This document shows, piece after piece, positions 7,829 through 15,922 of a stretch of 64,000 bases of DNA. Location: NCBI RefSeq assembly GCF_018531495.1, contig NZ_JAHDTI010000004.1, positions 868,001 to 932,000 on the forward strand. Direction: 5' to 3'. Each line of letters starts with the position of its first letter. Within the stretch, counting starts at the first letter, position 1. The DNA comes from Nonomuraea sediminis (GTDB lineage Bacteria; Actinomycetota; Actinomycetes; Streptosporangiales; Streptosporangiaceae). The notes under the pieces are model-generated. The model was not told the origin of the DNA. It saw only the letters and a program-made list of their open reading frames with translations, and did no database searches. Both the position numbers and the translations under genes were made by a program.

Positions 7829-9670
7829 ATGTCGGGCATCGCCGGTTGGGTGGACACCCACAGAGATCTGTCGAGGGAAGCGAACACGGTCCGCGCGATG
7901 GCGGGCGCCATGGCCTGCCGCGGGCCCGACGGGGAGGGCGTCTGGGCGTCGGCCTCGGCGGTCCTGGCCCATCGCCGCAGGGATCTGGGCGTCCCCGACC
8001 CGCAGCCGCTGGTGACGCCGGACGCCGTCGTGACCTGCGCGGGCGAGGTCTACAACGCGCCCGAACTCCGGGCGGAGCTCCAGGCCCGCGGGCACCGCTT
8101 CGCCACGGCGGGCGACGCGGAGGTGATCGCCCGTGGGTATCTGGAGTGGGGCACGGCGCTGGCCACCAGGCTGACCGGCATCTACGGCATCGCCATCTGG
8201 GATCCCCGCAGGATGGAGCTGATCCTCATCCGCGACAGGCTCGGCGCCAAGCCGCTGTTCTACGCGCCGGTCGGGGACGGCGTGCTGTTCGCCTCCGAGC
8301 GCAAGGCGATCCTGGCACACCCCCTCATCCAGTCCCGGGTCGGCGCCGACGGCCTGCGCGAGATCCTCTCCTACGCCGGCACGCCGGGGCACGCCGTGTT
8401 CGAGGGCATGGCCGAGGTCCGCCCTGGCCACCTGGTCCGCGTACGGCAGGGCCGTACCACGCGGGAGCGGTACTGGCAGCTGTCGGCCGGCGGGCACGCC
8501 GACGACCTCGACACGACCGCGCGCACGATCCGTGAGCTGCTGGAGCAGGCGGTACGCCAGCAGATGCGCGCGAGCGTCCCCCTGTGCGTGATGCTCTCCG
8601 GCGGCCTGGACTCCAGCGGGATCACCGCCCTGGCGGCCCGGGTGCTGCGCGAAGGCGGCGAGGAGCCGCTGCGCACGTTCACCGTCACGTTCGGCGCTGA
8701 GGAGGACTTCCAGGCCGATGAGGTCTGGGGGACACCGGACGCGCCCTTCGTCCGCACGATGGTCGAGGAGGTCGGAGCCCGGCACACGGACATCGTCCTG
8801 AGCGCCGGTGACCTGCTCGACCCCGTCATCAGGACCAACTCCCTGCGCGCCAAGGACATCCCCAGCCCGCTGGGCAACATGAACACCTCGCTGTACGCCC
8901 TGTGCCGGGCCATCGCCGAGCACGTCCCGCTCGCCCTGCTGGGTGACGCAGCGGACGGCATCTTCGGCGGCGGCATGTGGATGGGCATGCCCCCGCTCCT
9001 GCAGGCCAGGACCTTCCCGTGGTTCGCGATGGCCCAGTGGGGCGGTGGGAAGCACGGCATGGGCACCGATCTGCTCGACCCCTACCTGCTGTCCGTCCTC
9101 GACGTGCCGGGCTACGCCGCCACGCGCTACCGTGAGGCCGTCGCCGAGGTTCCCGCGCTGCCGGACGACACGCCCGAGGAGAAGCGCATGCGCGAGGTCT
9201 GGCACCTGGGCGTGACCAACTGGCTGCACACGCTCCTCCCGCACGGAGAGTCGATCTCCCAGGCCGCCGGGCTGGCCTTCCGCCTGCCGTACTGCGACCA
9301 CGAGCTGGTTTCCTACGTGTACGGCGCGCCGTGGGCGATGAAGAGCTTCGACGGCCGCGAGAAGAGCCTGCTGCGGGCGGCGCTGCGAGGGCTGCTGCCC
9401 GACTCCGTCCTGGAGCGGCGCAAGACGCCCTACCCCACGCCGCAGGACGACATCTACGCGCGGGCGCTGTGCGCGGAGCTCATGGAGATCGTGAACGACG
9501 CCTCGGCGCCGGTGGCGGCGCTCATCGACCCCGAGGCGGTCAAGCGTTTCGCGACCGAGCCAGGAGAGCTGGTCAGCGGTCCCCGTGCGTGGGTGGCACG
9601 CACCCACGCGGAGATGGTGCTGCAGCTCAACTCCTGGCTGGACCTGTATCGCGTCCGGCTGGTGCTGTGA
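7829..9670 (+). CDS. Asparagine-synthetase-like amide ligase lacking the glutaminase Cys
   Basis: A 613-residue AsnB-type protein. The N-terminal Ntn-glutaminase domain (about 1-200) begins MSGIAGWVD: the residue after Met, normally the Cys nucleophile, is Ser (TCG at 7832-7834). RGPDGEG and the rest of the domain are otherwise intact. The synthetase domain has the PP-loop LSGGLDSS near residue 258. ATG 7829 is preferred over 7817 because family members begin M-C-G-I and GGAG lies 7 bases upstream. Loss of Cys2 argues against glutamine hydrolysis and for free ammonia or direct coupling of an amino acid or amine, as in beta-lactam synthetase or PdmN/FdmV-type amide ligases of aromatic polyketides. 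The 3' end overlaps the convergent gene by 44 bp. Confidence 0.85.
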   Translation: MSGIAGWVDTHRDLSREANTVRAMAGAMACRGPDGEGVWASASAVLAHRRRDLGVPDPQPLVTPDAVVTCAGEVYNAPELRAELQARGHRFATAGDAEVIARGYLEWGTALATRLTGIYGIAIWDPRRMELILIRDRLGAKPLFYAPVGDGVLFASERKAILAHPLIQSRVGADGLREILSYAGTPGHAVFEGMAEVRPGHLVRVRQGRTTRERYWQLSAGGHADDLDTTARTIRELLEQAVRQQMRASVPLCVMLSGGLDSSGITALAARVLREGGEEPLRTFTVTFGAEEDFQADEVWGTPDAPFVRTMVEEVGARHTDIVLSAGDLLDPVIRTNSLRAKDIPSPLGNMNTSLYALCRAIAEHVPLALLGDAADGIFGGGMWMGMPPLLQARTFPWFAMAQWGGGKHGMGTDLLDPYLLSVLDVPGYAATRYREAVAEVPALPDDTPEEKRMREVWHLGVTNWLHTLLPHGESISQAAGLAFRLPYCDHELVSYVYGAPWAMKSFDGREKSLLRAALRGLLPDSVLERRKTPYPTPQDDIYARALCAELMEIVNDASAPVAALIDPEAVKRFATEPGELVSGPRAWVARTHAEMVLQLNSWLDLYRVRLVL

Positions 9671-10541
9671 CCTGCGGGCTGGTGAACAGCTCGCAGACCG
9701 CGGCGGCGTCCCGGTCGCCGGCGCCCTGGCCGACCAGTTCCGCGAACTGGTCGGCCGCGCTTTCGGTGATCGGCAGGCGCAGGTTCGCCAGGGCCGCCTC
9801 ACCCAGGACGAGGCGGAGGTCCTTCTCCATGAGCCGGGAGCGGAAGGCGGGCGGCGTGTAGCGCCGCTCCCGCATCAGCTCCGCGCGGAAGCTCATGACC
9901 ATCGAGCTGAACCCGCTCTCGGCGATCGCCGTCAGCAGCAGGTCCCGATCGAGGCCGGCGCTCTCCCCGTAGCTGACGGCCTCGGCGAGCGAGGCGAGCT
10001 GGGCTCCCAGCAGCAGGTTGAAGGCGAGCTTCATGGCCGCCGCCCTGCCCGCCTGTCCCAGCTCGTAGATCTCGCGGCCGAGTGCCTCGAGGACCGGCCT
10101 GGCCCGCCGTACGTCGGGCTCGTCCCCGGCGACCAGCACGCGGAGGCCGCCGCTGCGCGCCAGGAGCGGATTGCCCAGGACGCACGCCTCCACCCGCCGC
10201 GCGCCCGCGGCGGCGATCCGCCGCGTGGCCCGGCGCGAATAGGCGGGCGACACCGTGCTGGTGTCCACGATCAGTGTCCCTGGCCGTGCTGCGGGGAGGG
10301 CCTGTCCGAACACGACCTCCTCCACGGCGCTCTCGTCGGCCAGGCTCAGCAGCACGACCTCGGCCCCGGCCGCCGCCTCGGCGGCGGAGCCGCCGATGAC
10401 GGCGCCCTTCTCGGCCAGGGGAGCGGCCCGCGCCGCGGTGCGGTTCCAGACCGTGATCCCGAATCCGGCCTCAAGCAGGCGTGCGGCCATGCCGGAGCCC
10501 ATCGAGCCGAGCCCCAGCACGGCCACGTCGCGGATGGGCAT
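9627..10541 (-). CDS. NAD(P)-dependent beta-hydroxyacid dehydrogenase-like protein
   Basis: A 304-residue protein with the 6-phosphogluconate/3-hydroxyisobutyrate dehydrogenase layout. The N-terminal Rossmann domain starts VAVLGLGSMGSGMA. DTSTVSPAYS occupies the substrate-binding DxSTxxP region, and the all-helical C-terminal domain has AMKLAFNLLLGAQLASLAEA, containing the family's catalytic Lys in the GxxxxxKxxxN region. Some members are imine reductases, so reduction of an imine or ketone on the pathway is possible. It is last in a reverse-strand operon, its ATG overlapping the upstream SDR stop, and its 3' end overlaps the amide-ligase gene tail to tail. Confidence 0.75.
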   Translation of the reverse strand: MPIRDVAVLGLGSMGSGMAARLLEAGFGITVWNRTAARAAPLAEKGAVIGGSAAEAAAGAEVVLLSLADESAVEEVVFGQALPAARPGTLIVDTSTVSPAYSRRATRRIAAAGARRVEACVLGNPLLARSGGLRVLVAGDEPDVRRARPVLEALGREIYELGQAGRAAAMKLAFNLLLGAQLASLAEAVSYGESAGLDRDLLLTAIAESGFSSMVMSFRAELMRERRYTPPAFRSRLMEKDLRLVLGEAALANLRLPITESAADQFAELVGQGAGDRDAAAVCELFTSPQVTAPAGRDTGPARS

Positions 10542-11275
10542 CAGATCCCTCCGTCCACGGTGATCGTGGCGCCCGAGAGGTAGGAGGATTCGTCACTGGC
10601 CAGGAACACCACGGCCCTGGCGATGTCGTCCGGCTCGCCCAGCCGGCCGAGCGCGGTCGCCGCCTTGATCCGCTCCAGGATCTGCGGGGGCGGGCCGTTG
10701 TCGTCGCCGCCGATGACTCCCGGCGCGACGACGTTGACCCGGATGCCGCGCGGCCCCAGCTCCTTGGCCAGCGAACGGCTCCAGCCGATCACCGCGGCCT
10801 TGGAGGCGGTGTAGTGGCTGCGGAAGGGCTGTCCCCGCTCGGCCGCGGACGCGCCGATGTTGATGATCGTGGAGTTCCTGGACATCAGTGGCAGTACGGC
10901 GCGCGTGACCAGGTGCAGCGCGGTCAGGTTGGTGTCGAGGACGCGATGCCACTCCTGGGGCTCGAGCTCCTCGATCGGCGAGTGGCCGTCCACGCCGGCG
11001 TTGTTGACCACGACGTCCAGGCCGCCGAACAGCTCGCCGCAGGTGTGGGCGAGTAGCGCGGCGTCATCGGGTTGGCGCACGTCCGCCCGCAGGACGCGAT
11101 GGCCGGGGCCGAGCGACTTCAGCTCCCGCTCGAGATCCGCCGCCGCCTCCTGGTCCTCGCGGTAACACGTGACCACCCGCGCGCCGTGGGCAGCGAGGGC
11201 CCGGACGATGGCGCGGCCGACTCCGCGGCTGCCGCCGGTCACCAGGCTCCGCTTCCCGTTCAGCTGCAGGCTCAT
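10541..11275 (-). CDS. Second SDR-family ketoreductase
   Basis: A 244-residue SDR with TGGSRGVG, NNAG, a catalytic Ser in the NIGASAAERG region, YTASK and the terminal VDGGI. It is similar throughout to the + strand SDR at 492-1226, including the conserved RSLAKELGPRGIRVN stretch, so the two are paralogs. Such pairs in pentangular polyphenol clusters reduce different chain positions. It is coupled by one base to the downstream dehydrogenase gene and follows the Tat-exported protein gene after 13 bp. Confidence 0.85.
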   Translation of the reverse strand: MSLQLNGKRSLVTGGSRGVGRAIVRALAAHGARVVTCYREDQEAAADLERELKSLGPGHRVLRADVRQPDDAALLAHTCGELFGGLDVVVNNAGVDGHSPIEELEPQEWHRVLDTNLTALHLVTRAVLPLMSRNSTIINIGASAAERGQPFRSHYTASKAAVIGWSRSLAKELGPRGIRVNVVAPGVIGGDDNGPPPQILERIKAATALGRLGEPDDIARAVVFLASDESSYLSGATITVDGGI

Positions 11276-11288
11276 CTGGCTGCTCCGT

Positions 11289-12161
11289 TCAGGTCAGGGT
11301 GATCAGGGTGAAGGCGCCGTCCCAGGCGCGTGGAAGGCCGGTGCGAGGATCGGGCATGTAGGTCCACAGGACATACGGGCCTGCGGACAACGAGGTCTCC
11401 AGGACGGCGACGTGCCCGGGCGAGAGCGGGGCCAGGCCCGTCGGCTGGCCGGCGAACGGCATGCTCGGCGGCGGCTTCCCCTCCCTGAACGCGTCGAAGG
11501 CCGCCTGCACGTCGCGTTCGGTCGTGCCGGGCTTGACGGGCACGAGGACGGCTTCGTTCAGCCCGTCGGAGCCGTTGACCACCAGGTAGCGGCCGCGCGC
11601 GGGCAGGCGCGGGCCGGTCACGGCGAAGCGCGTGCGCGTGCCCGCCTGCCACATCGCGATGGTGGCCTCGCCGGCCGGATACGGGCCGGCCGACGTCCCC
11701 TTGACACCGAGTTCGCGGACCACGGGCGGCACGTTGGGGTTCTGGTAGTCGAAGGCGATCAGGTGGTAGCGCCCGGGAGGGAGGACCTGCGTGAACGTCA
11801 CGGGGATCTGGGCCGTCACCACCGCGCCGCCGAGCCCGTCGGCGGACTGCTCGATGGCCTTGGCGGCGGCCTTGCGGACCTCGAGGTCCTTGGAGTTGGT
11901 CTTGGCGAGATCGCTGAGGTAGGTCTCGATGGAGGAGCCCGGGCGCAGCCGCATGAAGATCACCGACAGGGCCGGCCCGGTGGAGCGGACCCGGAAGGTC
12001 ACGACGCCCTCCGGCAGGCTGGACGGGACCGACAGCGAGCCTTCCGCCACGACCACATCGACCACCTTCGCGGTGGCCGCGGCGGGAGTGACGAGGCAGG
12101 CACCGGTCAGGACCGCAGCGCCGCCGATCAAGAGCCCTCGCCGCCCGATCGACGTTGTCAT
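11289..12161 (-). CDS. Tat-exported protein of unknown function
   Basis: A 290-residue protein beginning MTTSIGRRGLLIGGAAVLTG, with twin arginines and a hydrophobic core ending in AAATA, so Tat export is likely. A Cys within the signal (TGAC) is not a convincing lipobox. The mature part is beta-rich with repeated VTFRV-, YHLIAFDYQNPN- and YLVVNG-type strands, suggesting one or two Ig/cupredoxin-like sandwich domains, without copper ligands that I can identify. Its ATG overlaps the methyltransferase TGA (ATGA), so it is co-translated with biosynthetic genes. A secreted product-binding or resistance role is only a guess. Confidence 0.65.
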   Translation of the reverse strand: MTTSIGRRGLLIGGAAVLTGACLVTPAAATAKVVDVVVAEGSLSVPSSLPEGVVTFRVRSTGPALSVIFMRLRPGSSIETYLSDLAKTNSKDLEVRKAAAKAIEQSADGLGGAVVTAQIPVTFTQVLPPGRYHLIAFDYQNPNVPPVVRELGVKGTSAGPYPAGEATIAMWQAGTRTRFAVTGPRLPARGRYLVVNGSDGLNEAVLVPVKPGTTERDVQAAFDAFREGKPPPSMPFAGQPTGLAPLSPGHVAVLETSLSAGPYVLWTYMPDPRTGLPRAWDGAFTLITLT

Positions 12162-13150
12162 CTGCCCCCCTTGCGGGCGGTGATCATGACGTCGGGACCG
12201 CTCAGCGGAGCCAGCTCGATCTGGTCGAAACCGGCGGTCGTCAGCCAGGAGCGGCACTCCGTCTCGGTGTACTCCGAGCCGCCGCTCGTGATCAGGCGCA
12301 TGTTGAGGCTCATGAGGAACGTCTCCGGCGAGCCCGGCGCCTCCTCCTTCAACGCGTCGTAGATGACCACCTGGCCGCCGGGCGGCAGCGCGTCGTAGGC
12401 CTTCTTCAGCAGCGCCATCCGCTGCTCCTCGTCCCAGTCGTGCAGGACGTGACCGAAGACCGCCACGTCCGCCTGGGGGAGCGGATCGGTGAAGAAGTCG
12501 CCGCCGCGGAAGCTGATGCTGTCCTTCAGGCCCAGCTTGTCCATGTGCTCCTGGAAAGCGGGTTCCACCTGAGGCAGGTCGAAGGTGATCCCGCTCAGGT
12601 GGGGGTGCGCGCGGACGATGTCGGCCGCCAGGTTGCCGCGTGCGCCACCGACGTCGACGAACGAGCGGTAGGCGCTCCAGTCGAAGGCCTGCGCCAGCGC
12701 GGGTCCGACGGCCGCCGCGGCGCCGTCCATGGCCGACATGAACTGCTCCACCCGGCTCGGCTCGGCGTAGAGCATCGCGAAGTTCGCCGCGCCCTTGAAG
12801 CCCGGCTCTCCTGTCCGCAGCAGGTTGGACAGCGACTGCCAGTTGTTGTAGTGGAAGTTCAGCAGGAGGAAGAACCCGCCGATGTAGGTGTCCTTCGTGG
12901 AGTCGAGGTACACCGCGGCGTCGCGGCTGTTGGCGTAGCGCCCGCCGTCGCGCACCAGCAGCCCCAGGCCGGTGAGCGAGTCCAGCCAGTCGCGGGAGGC
13001 GCGTGGATGCAGGTCCAGCCGCTCCCGGATCTCCGGTTCGCTCAGCGCCTCGGTTCCCAGGGCGCTGAACAGGTCGAGTTCGACGGCGCTGAGTAGCACC
13101 TTGGCGGCGAAGTACGAACGCGCGAGCCTTACGAGATCGATGTCTGCCAT
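12158..13150 (-). CDS. SAM-dependent small-molecule O-methyltransferase
   Basis: A 330-residue protein of the AdoMet_MTase/AcnD type common in polyketide clusters. A helical dimerisation domain occupies residues 1-100. The SAM-binding motif FVDVGGARGNLAADI follows, then the acidic residue after strand 2, and HVLHDWDEEQRMALLKK, the conserved His/Asp catalytic segment of phenol O-methyltransferases. Start MADIDLVRLARSYF at 13150 is chosen because homologs begin there; the frame stays open further upstream. It is first in the reverse operon and divergent from the oxidoreductase at 13236. It probably methylates a phenolic hydroxyl of the polyketide. Confidence 0.85.
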   Translation of the reverse strand: MADIDLVRLARSYFAAKVLLSAVELDLFSALGTEALSEPEIRERLDLHPRASRDWLDSLTGLGLLVRDGGRYANSRDAAVYLDSTKDTYIGGFFLLLNFHYNNWQSLSNLLRTGEPGFKGAANFAMLYAEPSRVEQFMSAMDGAAAAVGPALAQAFDWSAYRSFVDVGGARGNLAADIVRAHPHLSGITFDLPQVEPAFQEHMDKLGLKDSISFRGGDFFTDPLPQADVAVFGHVLHDWDEEQRMALLKKAYDALPPGGQVVIYDALKEEAPGSPETFLMSLNMRLITSGGSEYTETECRSWLTTAGFDQIELAPLSGPDVMITARKGGR

Positions 13151-13235
13151 GGTCACGAGCCTGGCACGGGGCACTCGGAGCGGCGTCCAACGCGGCTCGA
13201 CCGTGCCACCAGCGCGTGCGGTGATACTGCGTCCC

Positions 13236-14219
13236 ATGCGATTGGGACTCAACCTCTTCTCCCCGGACGTGGGAGCGCTACTCGACCACGCGGAGCGGCT
13301 GGACTTCTCCTACGCGCTGGCAGCCGAGGGGCTGCGGGACGCGGTCAGCATGCTCGGCTGGGCGGCAGGTCGTACGACGAAGATCAATCTGGTGTCCGGG
13401 GTGTGCCAGATCCCGGCGCGCACCCCCGTCATGATGGCGATGACCGCGGCGACGCTCGACTCGCTGTCCGGCGGGCGCTTCCGCCTCGGGCTCGGGATCT
13501 CCAACTCCTATGCCACGGAAGGCTGGCACGGGCGGCCCTTCGCCGGGCCGCTCGACCGCACGAGGGAGTACGTCGAGATCGTCCGTATGGCGTTGGGCGG
13601 CCAGGAAGTGCGTTACCAGGGCGGCCACCATCGGTTGCCGATGGCTGAGGGTGCGGCCGGGTTCCGGCTGCAGGCGCCCGCCCGCGTCCCGGTCTTTCTC
13701 GCCGCGGTCGGTCAGCGCAATCTCGAGCTCGCTGGAGAGATCGGTGACGGGTGGATCGGCACGTTCCTCTCGCCCGAACGGGTTCGCGAGGCCGTTGCCC
13801 TCATGGGCAAGAAGGCGCCGCTCGCCGAGGATTTCGAGGTACTGCTCACGGTGCCGATGGCGATGGGGGACGCGCCCCTGTCCGAGCTGGCGGGACCCAT
13901 CCGCCGATTCGCGGCGCACTTCCTGAGCATGGGACACCGGCGGGAGAACTTCTACTACCGGATCGCTGAGGAGATGGGCTACGGGGAGGCCGCGGCGCTG
14001 GTCCAGGACCGGTATACCGCGGGCGACGTGCTCGGCGCCGTGGAGGCGGTGCCTGTGGAGTTCGTCGACGGCATGTCGCTGCTCGGGCCACCGTCGCGGA
14101 TCGCCGAGCGGCTGGCGGCCTACGCCCAGGCCGGGGTCACCGCGATATGTGTGGGACCGGTCGCCGCCACGCAGGAGGCGCGCATCGCCGCGCTCACCGC
14201 GGTATCCGAACTCGTCTGA
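13236..14219 (+). CDS. LLM-class (F420-type) flavin-dependent oxidoreductase
   Basis: A 327-residue luciferase-like monooxygenase-fold protein. It starts MRLGLNLFSPDVGALLDHAE, has the GGRFRLGLGIS segment seen in F420-dependent reductases, and IGDGWIGTFLSPERVREAV with a C-terminal LGPPSRIAERLAAYAQAGV. The family performs F420H2- or FMNH2-dependent reductions or oxidations, and cluster-located members reduce quinones or double bonds. GATACT at 13223-13228 lies only 7 bases before the ATG, so the mRNA may be leaderless. It is divergent from the methyltransferase operon. Confidence 0.78.
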   Translation: MRLGLNLFSPDVGALLDHAERLDFSYALAAEGLRDAVSMLGWAAGRTTKINLVSGVCQIPARTPVMMAMTAATLDSLSGGRFRLGLGISNSYATEGWHGRPFAGPLDRTREYVEIVRMALGGQEVRYQGGHHRLPMAEGAAGFRLQAPARVPVFLAAVGQRNLELAGEIGDGWIGTFLSPERVREAVALMGKKAPLAEDFEVLLTVPMAMGDAPLSELAGPIRRFAAHFLSMGHRRENFYYRIAEEMGYGEAAALVQDRYTAGDVLGAVEAVPVEFVDGMSLLGPPSRIAERLAAYAQAGVTAICVGPVAATQEARIAALTAVSELV

Positions 14220-14230
14220 AGGACTCAACG

Positions 14231-14245
14231 TGTAGTCTGTCTACA
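14231..14245. promoter_or_regulatory. Inverted repeat, candidate operator of the multicopper oxidase gene
   Basis: TGTAGTCTGTCTACA has perfect 5-bp arms (TGTAG/CTACA) around a 5-bp centre. It sits in the 51-bp gap between the LLM gene stop and the oxidase ATG at 14271. Its TGTAG/CTACA arms resemble operators of BlaI/CopY-type repressors. No such regulator gene is in the window, so the regulator is unknown. Confidence 0.4.
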
Positions 14246-14270
14246 TATGAAGCCGACGAGAGGATCGTCG

Positions 14271-15818
14271 ATGAACCTGAATCGACGGGACGTGTTGCGT
14301 GCCGGGATGGGGATCGCTCTCCTTCCGCTCGTCCCCTCCTGCGGGGGCGGCGACAAGGCCCAGTACCAGGCAAGCACGGGGAAGATTCTGACCAGCAAGA
14401 TTCCCCTGCCGAAACCCTTCAGCGTTCCTCTGCCCATCCCGCCCGTGTTGAAGCCCACACGGACCGACGGCACCACCGACTACTACGAGATCATCCAGAA
14501 GCGGGCCACCGCCGAGATCATCCCCGGCAGGCAGACCGAGATCTGGGGATACAACGGCCTCTTCCCTGGACCGACGATCGTGTCACGCAGCGGGCGCCGC
14601 ACCCGGGTGACTCACCGCAACGAACTGCCCGTCCCCGTCGCCGTGCACCTGCACGGCGGCAAGACGCCCGCTGAGCACGACGGCTATCCGATCGATCTGA
14701 TCATGCCCGCGGCCGGTATGTCGGGGCACGGCAGTCACGTGATGGGAGGCCGCGTCAGCAACCTGCAGAAGGAATACGACTATCCGGTCGACCAGCCCGC
14801 GGCCACGCTCTGGTACCACGACCACCGCATGGACTTCACCGGGCCTGCCGTCTGGCGTGGCCTGGCCGGTTTCCACATCGTCCACGACGACGTGTCCGAC
14901 GCGTTGCCGTTGCCCAAGGGCGACCACGACGTTCCGCTCATGATCCTCGACCGGGCGTTCGCCGAGGACGGCTCGATGGCCTACCCCTCCATCTCGCGCG
15001 ACCTCAACGGCGCCGCCGGGGTGACCGACTCGTTCACGGACGGCGTCATGGGTGACGTCATCCTGGTCAACGGCGCGCCGTGGCCGGTCATGGAGGTCGA
15101 CAACACCCGCTACCGCTTCCGCATCCTCAACGCCTCCAACGCCCGCCGTTACCAGCTCGCGCTGGACCCGGCGCGCACGCAGTTCGTCCAGGTCGGCAGC
15201 GATGCCGGCCTGCTCGGCGCCCCGGTCAGGCACAGCCGGATCCCGATCGCCCCGGCCGAGCGCTTCGACGTGGTCATCGACTTCTCCGCCTATCCCGTCG
15301 GCTCCGAGGTGACGCTGCTCAACACCTTCGGCGACAACGGCACCGGCCAGATCATGCGCTTCCGCGTGACCAGGCAGGCACGTGACGAGAGCTCCATCCC
15401 GGCGCGGCTCGCCGACTTCGAGCGCCTGTCGCCGGCGTCGGCCACGGCGACCCGCAAGCTCAACTTCACCCTGGGCGCGGATGGCGACCAGATGGCGTGG
15501 GCGATCAACGGGAAGGTCTTCGACCCGAACAGGGCCGACGTCCAGTCCCGGCTCGGCACCGTCGAACGCTGGCAGATCATCACCGACCAGCACCATCCGC
15601 TGCACATCCACATGGCGCACTTCCAGGTGCTCAGCCGCGCCAACGAGAGCCGGGTCAGGCCGACCGACGCGGGCTGGAAGGACACGATGGATATCCCGGA
15701 CAACGAGCTGGTGGAAGTGCTCGTGAAGTTCACCGGGTACCAGGGGCGATACGTCTTCCACTGCCACAACCTGGAGCACGAGGACATGGGGATGATGGGA
15801 AATCTGGACGTCACCTAG
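14271..15818 (+). CDS. Tat-exported multicopper oxidase
   Basis: A 515-residue three-cupredoxin oxidase. It begins MNLNRRDVLRAGMG with a Tat RR motif, and PSCGGG follows the hydrophobic stretch. Copper ligands are visible in order: HLHGG, WYHDHR, HHPLHIHMAHF and the C-terminal HCHNLEHEDMGMM, which holds the type 1 Cys, both flanking His and an axial Met. ATG 14271 has GAGAGG six bases upstream, better than ATG 14247. CueO/bilirubin-oxidase-type enzymes oxidise phenols, metals or pigments outside the membrane. Here it could oxidise or couple the phenolic polyketide, or simply serve copper homeostasis. It marks the right edge of the putative cluster. Confidence 0.88.
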   Translation: MNLNRRDVLRAGMGIALLPLVPSCGGGDKAQYQASTGKILTSKIPLPKPFSVPLPIPPVLKPTRTDGTTDYYEIIQKRATAEIIPGRQTEIWGYNGLFPGPTIVSRSGRRTRVTHRNELPVPVAVHLHGGKTPAEHDGYPIDLIMPAAGMSGHGSHVMGGRVSNLQKEYDYPVDQPAATLWYHDHRMDFTGPAVWRGLAGFHIVHDDVSDALPLPKGDHDVPLMILDRAFAEDGSMAYPSISRDLNGAAGVTDSFTDGVMGDVILVNGAPWPVMEVDNTRYRFRILNASNARRYQLALDPARTQFVQVGSDAGLLGAPVRHSRIPIAPAERFDVVIDFSAYPVGSEVTLLNTFGDNGTGQIMRFRVTRQARDESSIPARLADFERLSPASATATRKLNFTLGADGDQMAWAINGKVFDPNRADVQSRLGTVERWQIITDQHHPLHIHMAHFQVLSRANESRVRPTDAGWKDTMDIPDNELVEVLVKFTGYQGRYVFHCHNLEHEDMGMMGNLDVT

Positions 15819-15869
15819 CGCGCCCTCCCCGGCGGCGTCACAGGGGGGATAGCCTGGGCGTTCGATGCT

Positions 15870-15884
15870 CAACCGCATCGGTTG
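15870..15884. promoter_or_regulatory. Inverted repeat upstream of the herA operon
   Basis: CAACCG-CAT-CGGTTG is a perfect 6-bp inverted repeat 38 bases before the GTG start of the HerA-like gene. It could be an operator or a short hairpin. TACGCT at 15910-15915, 7 bases before the GTG, is a possible -10 for a nearly leaderless transcript. Confidence 0.3.
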
Positions 15885-15922
15885 GGCGAGAATAGTCGGG
15901 AGCACCGGTTACGCTGCGGCCT

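Noticed and set aside
14247..14270. Earlier ATG for the multicopper oxidase
   Set aside because: It would add eight residues before the Tat motif and lacks a ribosome-binding site; ATG 14271 has GAGAGG at good spacing.
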